DNA from: Labilithrix luteola
GTDB taxonomy: Bacteria > Myxococcota_A > Polyangia > Polyangiales > Polyangiaceae
Length of the DNA: 12,238 nucleotides
Direction of reading: 5' to 3'
NCBI GenBank assembly: GCA_026225435.1
Contig: JAMFST010000230.1
Location: 1-12,238 of the forward strand
Of the stretch, positions 1 to 7,354 are shown piece by piece. The notes beneath the pieces were generated by a model. The model was given only the letters and a program-made list of their open reading frames with translations, made no database searches and was not told the origin of the DNA. The position numbers were made by a program, and so were the translations under genes. The stretch's first letter is position 1. Each line of letters starts with the position of its first letter.

Positions 1-221
1 GAGTTGTCGAAGACGTCGAAGCCGTTGATGCGGGCCGTGCCTGCGCTGGGCGCGATGAAGCAGGTGAGGATGCGCATCGTGGTGCTCTTGCCAGCACCGT
101 TGGGGCCGAGGAAGCCGACGACTTCTCCGCGTCGAACCTCGAAGTTGACCTTGTCGATCGCGCGGAATGACCCGAAGCTTTTGCTCAGGTCGTTCGCGTA
201 GATCATCACGTCCGTGGTCAT
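1..221 (-). CDS. ABC transporter ATP-binding protein, N-terminal part (runs off window)
   Basis: The first 73 residues of an ABC ATPase are visible; the rest lies left of base 1. The Walker A motif GPNGAGKST is at residues 39-47. It sits in the context VVGFLGPNGAGKSTTMRIL and is followed by a GFDVF strand. That arrangement is typical of ATPases for ABC-2-type exporters (the CcmA/GldA/NatA-like group), which power drug, lipid or polysaccharide export, or gliding-related transport, from the cytoplasmic face of the membrane. Signature motif, Walker B and substrate range are out of view, so the exporter type is inferred. The ATG at 221 is chosen because GGAG lies 6 bases upstream (228-231). In-frame ATGs at 233 and 206 lack this spacing. 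Where the usual G follows ILT, this protein has Cys (ILTCF), a mild oddity. It diverges from the acyl-CoA synthetase gene. Confidence 0.9.
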   Translation of the reverse strand, partial: MTTDVMIYANDLSKSFGSFRAIDKVNFEVRRGEVVGFLGPNGAGKSTTMRILTCFIAPSAGTARINGFDVFDN

Positions 222-227
222 CCGTGA

Positions 228-231
228 CTCC
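228..231 (-). promoter_or_regulatory. Ribosome binding site of the ABC ATPase gene
   Basis: GGAG on the minus strand lies 6 bases before the ATG at 221. It overlaps an alternative in-frame ATG at 233, so it argues for the 221 start. Confidence 0.6.
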
Positions 232-330
232 ATGCCGCGTGCACGACTCACGTCGGGCCGGGGCTACGTTGGCATTGCTAAAAAGGCGATTTTGCCGAGA
301 AAAAAGCCTAAATTCTACTGCGAGCGGCGC

Positions 331-358
331 ATCCTACAGGCGAGCAGGTGACTGTCAA
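331..358 (-). promoter_or_regulatory. Candidate sigma70-type promoter for the ABC ATPase gene
   Basis: On the minus strand a perfect TTGACA (353-358) is followed, after a 16-base spacer, by TAGGAT (331-336), which matches the TATAAT consensus at 4 of 6 positions. This would give a transcript leader of roughly 100 bases ahead of the ATG at 221. A second -10-like TAGAAT sits nearer the gene but 35 bases from TTGACA, too far to share it. The call rests on sequence only. Confidence 0.4.
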
Positions 359-556
359 CCGTTGGACGAGCCGGGCCGGGCCGGAGGTGACTCCCTCACG
401 ACCCGGTCGCGCGGGCGAACAAGCGCGCTCCGCGGATATTCCCGCAGCCGCGTGGTCGAGGGAAATGCGTGGTTTTGACGCAGCGGGACGCGTCTATGCG
501 TTTGCTCCAGGAGAATCGGGCCGTTACGCCTTTGGGCAGACCGCCAGACCGTCGCT

Positions 557-560
557 GGAG
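557..560 (+). promoter_or_regulatory. Ribosome binding site of the acyl-CoA synthetase gene
   Basis: GGAG (GGAGAG when extended) lies 8 bases before the ATG at 569 and supports that start. Confidence 0.55.
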
Positions 561-568
561 AGCGCCCC

Positions 569-2233
569 ATGCACCACGTCCACGAGCTCCCCCGTCTTTC
601 CGAGCTGACCACCGCCGACGCCCTCTGGGATGCCGTCGAAGCGACCGCGGCCGATCCGGAGCTCCCCTGGTTCAACTCGGCGCACGAGTGCGTGGACCGC
701 TGGGCCGATGATCCCGCGCGCGAAGCCATCGTCTTCCGCACCGAGGACGGCGGGCGGGACGTGTGGACCTACCAGCGGCTGCGCGACGCCTCCCGGCAGC
801 TGGCCGACGCCTTCGTCGACGCGGGGCTCGAGCGCGGTGATCGCGTCGGCGGGATCCTCACCAAGCAGCCCGAGACCTACGTGACGGCGCTCGCCTGCTG
901 GCGCGCGGGGATGATCTACGTGCCGATGTTCATCGGCCTGGGGACCGACGGCCTGGTCCACCGCGCCCGCGCCGGGCAGCTACGCGCGGTGGTGGTCGAC
1001 GCCGCCCAGCGAGGCTCGTGGGAAGCGGCCGCTCAGCAGCTCGATCACCAGCCGACGGTGTGGAGCAACGCGGCTCGAGACAGCGGCGAGCAGCGCGAGG
1101 GCGACATCGACTTCTGGGCCACGCTCGAGAAACAGATCGGCCGGTTCGAGACGGTGCACACGCGCGTCGACGAGCCGGCGACGATGATGTTCACCAGCGG
1201 CACCACCGGCCTGCCCAAGGGGTGCACCATCCCGCACGGCGCGCTCCTCGCGCTGCGCCCCTTCGTCCACTACGTGCTCGATCTGCACGAGGACGACGTG
1301 CACTTCGCCGGCGCCGATCCGGGCTGGTCCTACGGCCTGTACACCGTCGGCCTGGCGGTGGTGGCCATGGGGCATCGCATCGTCATCGCCCGCGGGAGCT
1401 TCGACCCGGAGAAATGGCTCGCCGTGATGCGCGAGGAGAAGGTGACCTTCATGGCCGTGGCGCCGAGCGCGCTGCGCCGCCTGGTCGCCGTCGCCAGCGC
1501 ACACGGCGGCCTGCCGGAGACCATCCGCCACGCCACCTGCGCCGGCGAGCCGCTCGACGCCACTCTCCACGAGGCGTGGAAGCGCCTCAAGCCGGACGCC
1601 GATCTGCGCGACGGCTACGGCCAGACCGAGGCGGGGATGATCGTCTGCAACCTCGCCGGCGGTGATCCGATCGTCTCCGGCGCGCTCAACGCCTCGGTCC
1701 CCGGCTTCGACATGGTGCTCCTTCCGGAAGACGGCGGAGACACGCCGCTCCTCGGGCCGGCCACCGGCGTGTTCGCCATGCGCCGCCCGCGCTACCAGAT
1801 GAGCAACATGTACTGGAACCAGCCGGACAAGTGGGCCGCGCGCTGGCGGGGCGACTTCTGGATCACCGGCGACGTGGCCCGGCGCGACGAGAACGGGCGT
1901 TACTGGTTCGTCGGTCGCGAGGACGATCTCATCATCACCTCCGGCTACAACGTCGGCCCCACCGAGGTCGAGGCGGTGATCATCGCCGACGACGAGGTCC
2001 GCGAGGTCGCCGTCGTCGCCGCCGCCGACGAGGCCCGCGGATCGGTGGTGCGCGCCGTCATCGTCGCCGAGCCGGGGGCGGACACCGAGGCGCTCAGCAA
2101 GCGGATCCAGGAGCGCGTCCGCGTCGCCGTCGGCCGCCACGCCTACCCGCGCATCATCGACTACGTCGACGACCTCCCGCGCACCGAGACCGGCAAGGTG
2201 AAGAAGGCCGCGCTACGTCAGGCGCGGCCCTGA
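569..2233 (+). CDS. AMP-forming acyl-CoA synthetase (ANL superfamily)
   Basis: This 554-residue cytoplasmic enzyme should activate a carboxylic acid with ATP to an acyl-adenylate and then form the CoA thioester. ANL motifs appear in order: P-loop TSGTTGLPKG (209-218), YGQTE (350-354), ITGD (432-435), GREDDLIITSGYNVGPTEVE (449-468, hinge and A8 region) and C-terminal PRTETGK with the expected catalytic lysine K543. The length is normal for the family. The N-terminal pattern PWFNSAHECVDRWA and the ADPGWSYGLY segment (249-258) recall acetyl-CoA and medium-chain (AcsA/AcsM-like) synthetases, but chain length cannot be read from the sequence. The ATG at 569 has GGAG 8 bases upstream. There is no carrier domain or operon partner, so it appears monocistronic. 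It ends 3 bases from the stop of the convergent gene. Confidence 0.93.
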   Translation: MHHVHELPRLSELTTADALWDAVEATAADPELPWFNSAHECVDRWADDPAREAIVFRTEDGGRDVWTYQRLRDASRQLADAFVDAGLERGDRVGGILTKQPETYVTALACWRAGMIYVPMFIGLGTDGLVHRARAGQLRAVVVDAAQRGSWEAAAQQLDHQPTVWSNAARDSGEQREGDIDFWATLEKQIGRFETVHTRVDEPATMMFTSGTTGLPKGCTIPHGALLALRPFVHYVLDLHEDDVHFAGADPGWSYGLYTVGLAVVAMGHRIVIARGSFDPEKWLAVMREEKVTFMAVAPSALRRLVAVASAHGGLPETIRHATCAGEPLDATLHEAWKRLKPDADLRDGYGQTEAGMIVCNLAGGDPIVSGALNASVPGFDMVLLPEDGGDTPLLGPATGVFAMRRPRYQMSNMYWNQPDKWAARWRGDFWITGDVARRDENGRYWFVGREDDLIITSGYNVGPTEVEAVIIADDEVREVAVVAAADEARGSVVRAVIVAEPGADTEALSKRIQERVRVAVGRHAYPRIIDYVDDLPRTETGKVKKAALRQARP

Positions 2234-2236
2234 CGC

Positions 2237-3352
2237 TCAGAACGTCACGGAGCTGATGACGCCGTTGTTGTAAGCGACGTAGAAGGCGGTGCCCACGGCC
2301 GTGGTGGTCGCGTTGGGGAAGCCGGTGGTGATCTGGCCGGACAGACCGCTGAGCGTGTCGTACGCCTGCAGCGTGCCCGCCGTCGAGTCGAGCCACACGA
2401 GCTGCGTGCCGATGAAGGTCAGGCCGATGGCGGCGGTCTGCGCGGTCACCAGCGAGGTGGCGGTGACCGTCGCCGCCCCCGCGTCGGCGCGCGAGAACTC
2501 GAAGAGCGCGCCCGCGGTGCCTCCACTGGTGATGAAGGCGTCGTTGACGTCGACGGCGAGACCGGTGGGCGCGCCGTTCTGCGTCCCGAGCAGCGTCGCC
2601 TGGTTGTTGAGGATGCCGGCGGAGATGTTCGCCGTGAGGAGCTGCGTCTCGGAGTTCTCCTGCACGGTGAAGTAGGCGATGCCGCCCGTGGTGACCAGGT
2701 TGCCCGGTGTCCCGAAGGTCGGGTAGCTGGCCAGCGTGGTCGGCGTCGTGGCGGTCCCGGTGCCGGTGATCGGCGTGGAGGCGACGCGAACACCGGTGCC
2801 GGTGCCGGCGTCGAGCCAGTAGACGAAGGTCCCGTCGGTGAAGATGGCCGTCGGAGCGGTCAGGCTGGAAGCGAGCGTGCTCTGGGTGCCGGTCTGGCGA
2901 TCGATGGCCACGATGGAGCCATTGGTCGCCGTCGCGCCGGTGGAGATGGCGACGTAGACGTTCACCATGTCGGCGATGATCTGCGTCGCCCCCGCGACCA
3001 CGGGTCCGACGGTGGTGACGACGCCGGCGGAGTCGATCTTCCGGATGACGCCGTCGCTGCCGAGGGCCAGGAGGTCGTCGCCGGTCCCCTGGAACATGCT
3101 GACCACGGAAGCAGGCAAGACGGCGACGTTGCTGGTGCTGGCGTCGACGACCAGCCCGCCGGAGATGCCGCCGTCGGTCTCGCCCGTGATCGTGGTCCCC
3201 GTGCTGCCACCGCCGCCTGCGACGGGAGTTCCGCCGCCACCGTTGTCGAGCAACGCCGGGTCGGGCGTCGTCGAGTTGCTGCAAGCGAACATGACCGCCG
3301 CCGACACCACGAGCGCGGCCGCGGCCGAGCAGGCAACATAAGTAGACTTCAC
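2237..3352 (-). CDS. Secreted lipoprotein, putative seven-bladed beta-propeller
   Basis: This 371-residue protein starts at a GTG at 3352; only a weak GGA lies upstream. It has a signal peptide (hydrophobic residues 6-23) ending in MFAC, with C24 the likely lipidation site. The lipobox is imperfect, with Met at -3. A Gly/Thr/Ser-rich linker follows to about residue 65. The rest repeats a motif of the type 'hydrophobic-Y/W-hydrophobic ... G ... V/L' about seven times (near 92-107, 131-150, 176-190, 225-240, 271-287, 318-331, 356-371). That count fits a seven-bladed beta-propeller of the kind myxobacteria place on the cell surface. No catalytic motif is seen, and the only other cysteine is C8, inside the signal peptide. 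Ligand or partner is unknown. It lies 48 bases downstream of the histidine kinase on the same strand, so the two could share a transcript. Confidence 0.8.
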   Translation of the reverse strand: MKSTYVACSAAAALVVSAAVMFACSNSTTPDPALLDNGGGGTPVAGGGGSTGTTITGETDGGISGGLVVDASTSNVAVLPASVVSMFQGTGDDLLALGSDGVIRKIDSAGVVTTVGPVVAGATQIIADMVNVYVAISTGATATNGSIVAIDRQTGTQSTLASSLTAPTAIFTDGTFVYWLDAGTGTGVRVASTPITGTGTATTPTTLASYPTFGTPGNLVTTGGIAYFTVQENSETQLLTANISAGILNNQATLLGTQNGAPTGLAVDVNDAFITSGGTAGALFEFSRADAGAATVTATSLVTAQTAAIGLTFIGTQLVWLDSTAGTLQAYDTLSGLSGQITTGFPNATTTAVGTAFYVAYNNGVISSVTF

Positions 3353-3400
3353 GCGTCCAGTTTGCCCCGTCGGCCGGCACCGGTCACGAAACGGGAGGCG

Positions 3401-5155
3401 TTAACGCGAAAGCGGACCTGCCGTTAGGACTTCTTGACCTTCGACGCACGGGAGCAGGAGGCGGAAGGTGGTGCCGGTCTGGGCCGTGGCGAGCAGACGC
3501 AGCTCGCCACCGAGGTCGCTGGCGATGCGCTGCGAGATGGTCAGCCCCAGCCCGGTGCCCCCGCCGAAGGGCTTGGTGGTGAAGAAGGGATCGAAGATCC
3601 GCTCGATGATGTCCGGGGCGATCCCGCTGCCGGTGTCGCTGACGTCGACCGCCAGGTGGCCGCTCTCGACCCGCGTGGTGCTCACCGTGAGGGTGGACCG
3701 GTCGGGCGACTGCCCCTCCATGCAGGCGACGGCGTTGAGGATGAGGTTGAGGAAGATCTGCCCCAGGCGAGCGCCGTTGGCGTGCACCCGCGGCACGTCC
3801 GGATCGTAGGCGCGCACCACCGTGGCCCGCGCCGAGAGCTCGCTGGCGGTGAGCGAGAGCGTCGTCTCCAGCACCGCGTGAACGTCGATCGGCTCGAGGA
3901 TGTTCTCGTCCGGGCGGGCGAGCGCGCGCAGGTCGCGGACGACGGTGCGCACCCGGTCGATCCCTTCGCGGACGATCCCGAGCGCGTCGTGGCCGTCCCG
4001 CGTGGCGTCGCTGCGCGGCCCCAGGGTGCGCCCGACCACGTCGAGGTTCCACAGGATGTAGCTGAGCGGGTTGTTCACCTCGTGGGCGACGCCTGCGGCG
4101 AGCGTGCCGATCGACGCCAGCCGGTCGACCATCACCAGCCGTTGCTGCAGGCGCATCCGCTCGGAGACGTCACGCGCCACCACCAGCGTCGCGTCCGTCC
4201 CCTCGAAGCTCACCGTCTTGCGCGTGGACAGCTCGATGTCCACCAGCGCCCCCGTGCGCGAGAGCAGGCGAAGCGGCTCGAAGTGCGCGCGTGGCCCGCT
4301 CTCGTCCGCCGACGACTCGAGGCGCGGCAGATCCGGCGGATGGACGAGCGAGTCGAAGGTGCAGCCGATGAGATCCTGGCTGGGCAGATCGAGCAGCGCG
4401 CCGGCGGTGCGATTCGCCCAGACGATCGACGCGCCTCGCAGGAGAAAGACCGGGTCGGGCAGCGCATCGAGGATCGCGCGTAGCTCTTCCGCCGCGCCTT
4501 CGAGGTGCTGCACCGCCGCCGTGAGCTCGCGCCGCTCGGCCTCGAAGACCTCGTGCGTCTCGAGGGAGTGGGCGGCCGCGTCGACCCGGCGGATCACCCG
4601 GCCGACCAGCGACCGCTCCCGGGGCACGCCGAGCAAGGTGACGCTGCGCTCCCCGCGCACGTCGCTCTCGAGGATGCAGGCGGAGCCAAGCTCGACGAGC
4701 CGCGGCAGCTCCTGCATCGCCCCCTGGGTGATGAAGTGGATCGGGACGCACGGCCGGTGGGGCGCGGGGATGGTGCCGACGATCTCCACCTCGTGAGAGC
4801 GCGGGCGGTAGTGCACGGCGAGATCGAGGTGCGGGAAGTTCCCCGAGGCGCTCCAGCGCGCCGCCTCGTACAGGTGCCGCAGCGAGCCCACGTGGCGCGC
4901 GAGGTTCACGTAGAAGCTCTGCGACGGGGCCTGGTGCATCATCCGCCCCATCTGCCGCAGCCGCTCCTCGTCGTGGCCAAGGAGCTCGAAGAGACGATCG
5001 ATCAGCCGGGCGAAGGTGTCCCAGTCGACCGGCCCCTTCCCCGCGAACCGCGTCCGCTCGTCGTCGCTGAACGGCTCCTCGAGAGCGTGCCGGGCGATCT
5101 GCGCCGCGGCACACATCTCGAAGAGTCCGCGAACGGTCCGCGGGTTCACATCCAT
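3401..5155 (-). CDS. Cytoplasmic PAS-domain sensor histidine kinase
   Basis: The product is 584 residues with no membrane segment or signal peptide. Order: an N-terminal region I cannot name (about 1-195), a short helical linker (196-222), a PAS domain (about 223-330, starting AILDALPDPVFLL), the HisKA dimerisation helix with phospho-acceptor H358 in GVAHEVNNPL, then the ATPase domain with N-box NLILNA (470-475), G1 DTGSGI (507-512), F-box FDPFFTTK (521-528) and G2 GGTGLGL (532-538). All catalytic motifs are intact, so it should autophosphorylate at H358. HEVNNPL places it near NtrB/HPK4-type kinases. No receiver domain or response regulator is present, so its partner is elsewhere. The ATG at 5155 has no Shine-Dalgarno, but TATAAA lies 8 bases upstream, which suggests a leaderless message. 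Confidence 0.93.
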   Translation of the reverse strand: MDVNPRTVRGLFEMCAAAQIARHALEEPFSDDERTRFAGKGPVDWDTFARLIDRLFELLGHDEERLRQMGRMMHQAPSQSFYVNLARHVGSLRHLYEAARWSASGNFPHLDLAVHYRPRSHEVEIVGTIPAPHRPCVPIHFITQGAMQELPRLVELGSACILESDVRGERSVTLLGVPRERSLVGRVIRRVDAAAHSLETHEVFEAERRELTAAVQHLEGAAEELRAILDALPDPVFLLRGASIVWANRTAGALLDLPSQDLIGCTFDSLVHPPDLPRLESSADESGPRAHFEPLRLLSRTGALVDIELSTRKTVSFEGTDATLVVARDVSERMRLQQRLVMVDRLASIGTLAAGVAHEVNNPLSYILWNLDVVGRTLGPRSDATRDGHDALGIVREGIDRVRTVVRDLRALARPDENILEPIDVHAVLETTLSLTASELSARATVVRAYDPDVPRVHANGARLGQIFLNLILNAVACMEGQSPDRSTLTVSTTRVESGHLAVDVSDTGSGIAPDIIERIFDPFFTTKPFGGGTGLGLTISQRIASDLGGELRLLATAQTGTTFRLLLPCVEGQEVLTAGPLSR

Positions 5156-5163
5156 GGCCGCAA

Positions 5164-5169
5164 TTTATA
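5164..5169 (-). promoter_or_regulatory. Candidate -10 element for the histidine kinase gene
   Basis: TATAAA on the minus strand ends 8 bases before the ATG at 5155, so initiation would fall at or within a few bases of the start codon. The hexamer at 17-base spacing (TAGAAC, 5187-5192) is a poor -35. Support is the -10 match plus the missing Shine-Dalgarno. Confidence 0.35.
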
Positions 5170-5211
5170 AGGCGCGCGACCGGGGAGTTCTACTTGTGTT
5201 CAGACTACGTA

Positions 5212-5231
5212 TCGTTCGTGGCGGCGAACGA
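5212..5231 (-). terminator. Hairpin downstream of the esterase gene
   Basis: A perfect 7-bp inverted repeat (TCGTTCG / CGAACGA) with a 6-base loop sits 17 bases past the esterase stop codon, in the gap before the histidine kinase gene. No T-run follows on the minus strand, so it is not a textbook intrinsic terminator. It may stabilise the 3' end or slow read-through. Confidence 0.3.
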
Positions 5232-5248
5232 GCACCACCTCGCACATC

Positions 5249-7174
5249 TCACTGGCAGGTGTAGCTGGCGGCGGTGTTGATGTCTCCCGACCCGTAGGTC
5301 GCCTTGAGCGGGTAGACGCACAACGGGTGCGTGTGCGCGGTGTTGGTCACGCTCGTCGCCGTGAGGGTGTCGGGGACGGTGCCGTTCTCCACCCAGGCAG
5401 TGAGCGTCGAGTAGAGCTGCCCGATCGTCGGCAGCGGCGGATCGGCCGTCGGGTTGGACGTGCCGTTGCCGAAGCCGTGGGTCATGCCGGGCACGAGGTA
5501 CAGACGGTAGAAGCTCTGCACCGTCGACAGGCCGCCCATCTGGGTGATGACGCGGTTGTAGAAGTTGAGCGTCCCCTCCGGCGGCACGAGCACGTCGGCC
5601 AGGCCGTGGTAGGCGATCATCTTGCGGCCGGCGTTGTTGAACGCCGACAGGTCCGGGTTGTCGGTGTTGATGTTGGCGAACTGCGGCTGCAGGGTGATGC
5701 CGTCGGCGTACGCCGTCGCCAGCTGCGCGTAGGTCAGGTTCTTCCAGGCGCTGGTGCCGTTCCCCGTCGCGTTGACGAAGGCCGGGTCGGCGATGAGCGA
5801 GCTTTGCAGCTCGAGGGCCACCTGGTCCGACGCGATGGTGAACTCCGTCGCCCCGGCGAGCGCGCCGAGCTCGGCGCCGCGGGTCAGACCGAACCACAGC
5901 TGGTTGGTCGCCGGGGTGATGGCGAACCCGTTGTCGGTGGCCGGAGACGGCACGGTGCCGTCCGGGGTCTCGCCGTACCAGATCTTGTTCATGGCGGTCG
6001 CCTGCACCAGCGAGAAGCAGCTGGCGTTGATGCTGGTGCCGATGGTGCCGCCGCTGCCGATGACGCCGACGCAGAGGAGCGTCGCATCGGTCGTCGGGTC
6101 GTACTTGCAGGTCGACGGATCGAGGATGTACCCGAGGTGCTGACCGTTCACGAGGTCGCACGCCGCGATGGCGTCGTTCGACGCGAGATCGAGCTGCGCC
6201 TGCGTGAGGTAGGTCCCGCCGAGATCGCGCTGCTGCACGATCTGCGGATAGAGCTCCACGGTGATGAAGCGGGACCAGTTGATCACCGGCGCGCCGGCGA
6301 GGATCCCGTCGAAGTCGGTGGGGTTGGTCTCCGCCTCCTCGGTCCCCTGACGACCACCGGTGCTGAAGCCGTCCCAGTACGCGTGCGTCGCCGGTGTGCC
6401 GTAGTACGCGGCGGTGAGCGCCTTGGTCTCGACGGCCATCTCGTGGATGCCGCGCTGCGCGAAGTCGGTCCACAGGGTGGTGTTGACGCCGCCGTCGGGC
6501 AGCATGGCGAAGTCGCCATTGGTCGCCTGGTGGCCGGTGTCGGTGACGGCGGAGACCGCCCCTTCGACGCCCGCGACCTGATAGGCCAGCGACGGCGACG
6601 AGACGACGCCGCCGAGCGCGGTGGGCGACTCGATGGCCGTGCCCCCCTGCCAGCCGCCGCCGCCGACGACGTGGATTCGCTTGTTCCAGTTGGCCGCGCT
6701 CGGGAGCCACACCTCGATGCCGATGCCGGGCGAGGTCGACGGATCGGTGGCCGCGCCCGGGTTGCCCGGACCGACGTTGAGCTTCACGACGCACAGATCG
6801 TTGGGGGCGACCGGCACGGTGCCGGCGTCGGCGCCGCTGAGCGTGAGCGCGTCGCCCTTGGCGAAGGCGTGGACCGACAGGACGGTGGTGTTCGCGTCCG
6901 GCTTGAAGTTGGTGATGATCGAGTCGTCGCAGGAGAGCGGCGTGGTGCCGCCGTCTCCGCCGTCGGCCGGCACGGTGGCCGCGTCGCCCGCGTCCTGGCC
7001 GGGGCCGACGGTTCCGTCGGGGAGAGAGCCGTCGAGCGAGGAGACGCCGCCGTCGCCGGTGCTGCCCGGGACCAGGAAGGCGTCGTCGCCGCCGCAGCCC
7101 GCGACCTGGGTGGTGAGGAAGAGCACCGCGGGGGCGACGACCACCCCCGAAACGAGCCATGAAATATGTCGCAT
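5249..7174 (-). CDS. Tannase/feruloyl-esterase-family lipoprotein
   Basis: The 641-residue product is a predicted serine esterase of the tannase/feruloyl esterase family (alpha/beta hydrolase), acting on ester-linked phenolics or related esters outside the cytoplasm. The signal peptide ends in VAGC with lipidation Cys27, followed by an Asp/Gly-rich linker to about 80. Family landmarks are WNKRIHVVGGGGW (163-175), nucleophile S271 in DGFSTGGRQG, probable acid D527 in HGLADVLVPP, H566 in PGMTHGFG, and a C-terminal HPLCVYP ... YTC block. Phe replaces the Cys normally before the serine and Gly replaces the Cys normally after the histidine, so the CS-HC disulfide is absent. The ATG at 7174 is chosen over an in-frame GTG at 7198 because GGAGG lies 6 bases upstream and the signal peptide then has a normal n-region. 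Substrate is unknown. The next genes downstream, from 5155 on the same strand, are the kinase and then the propeller lipoprotein. Confidence 0.88.
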   Translation of the reverse strand: MRHISWLVSGVVVAPAVLFLTTQVAGCGGDDAFLVPGSTGDGGVSSLDGSLPDGTVGPGQDAGDAATVPADGGDGGTTPLSCDDSIITNFKPDANTTVLSVHAFAKGDALTLSGADAGTVPVAPNDLCVVKLNVGPGNPGAATDPSTSPGIGIEVWLPSAANWNKRIHVVGGGGWQGGTAIESPTALGGVVSSPSLAYQVAGVEGAVSAVTDTGHQATNGDFAMLPDGGVNTTLWTDFAQRGIHEMAVETKALTAAYYGTPATHAYWDGFSTGGRQGTEEAETNPTDFDGILAGAPVINWSRFITVELYPQIVQQRDLGGTYLTQAQLDLASNDAIAACDLVNGQHLGYILDPSTCKYDPTTDATLLCVGVIGSGGTIGTSINASCFSLVQATAMNKIWYGETPDGTVPSPATDNGFAITPATNQLWFGLTRGAELGALAGATEFTIASDQVALELQSSLIADPAFVNATGNGTSAWKNLTYAQLATAYADGITLQPQFANINTDNPDLSAFNNAGRKMIAYHGLADVLVPPEGTLNFYNRVITQMGGLSTVQSFYRLYLVPGMTHGFGNGTSNPTADPPLPTIGQLYSTLTAWVENGTVPDTLTATSVTNTAHTHPLCVYPLKATYGSGDINTAASYTCQ

Positions 7175-7180
7175 TTTCTG

Positions 7181-7185
7181 CCTCC
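7181..7185 (-). promoter_or_regulatory. Ribosome binding site that decides the esterase start
   Basis: GGAGG on the minus strand lies 6 bases before the ATG at 7174. It falls inside the eight-codon extension that a GTG start at 7198 would add, so it supports the shorter protein. Confidence 0.8.
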
Positions 7186-7335
7186 AGGGTTTCGGCACTT
7201 TTATGCCGACGCTGGTCTTAGGCAGCGGGATTCACCCTCACAAGACACGAAATTGACGCACCGCAGCAAAAGAGACAATCCTCCGACGAAGAGCGTCGTC
7301 ATCAGCATCATCGTTCTGCGTAAACAAACTTTGAT

Positions 7336-7354
7336 GCCGAAATCCTACTTCGGC
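7336..7354 (-). terminator. Possible terminator hairpin overlapping the stop of the LpoA-like gene
   Basis: GCCGAA and TTCGGC form a 6-bp stem with a 7-base loop that contains the TAG stop (7345-7347). Downstream on the minus strand comes a loosely T-rich ATCAAAGTTTGTTT. The stem is short and the T-tract broken, so this is a weak intrinsic-terminator candidate. The gap from 7175 to 7344 otherwise shows nothing I can name. Confidence 0.3.

Larger units (their letters stand above)
234..568. other. Divergent intergenic region between ABC ATPase and acyl-CoA synthetase
   Basis: No convincing gene lies here. The stretch holds the candidate minus-strand promoter (331-358) and an AT-rich patch around 278-318 with A-runs, unusual for this GC-rich window. 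On the plus strand a TTGACG at 475-480 has no fitting -10 at normal spacing. The only plus-strand signal with support is GGAG at 557-560, 8 bases before the synthetase ATG. Confidence 0.6.

Noticed and set aside
278..318. AT-rich patch with A-runs read as a terminator or sigma54 promoter
   Set aside because: It lies between divergent genes, so no transcript should end there. The apparent TTGGCA lacks the GG-N10-GC spacing needed for sigma54.
475..504. TTGACG as a -35 box for the acyl-CoA synthetase
   Set aside because: No -10-like hexamer occurs at 15-19 bases; the hexamers there are GC-rich.
980..2140. Long open frame on the minus strand opposite the acyl-CoA synthetase
   Set aside because: It is low-complexity Asp/Val/Ala/His-rich sequence antisense to an enzyme with all ANL motifs; a codon-bias shadow.
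5327..7162. Long open frame on the plus strand opposite the esterase (611 codons)
   Set aside because: Its product is Arg/Val/Gly/His-rich with no domain signals. Long antisense frames are expected opposite GC-rich genes, and the minus-strand gene has clear family motifs.
7175..7198. GTG start of the esterase eight codons earlier
   Set aside because: GGAGG lies inside this extension at ideal distance from the ATG at 7174, and the shorter form has the normal signal-peptide n-region.
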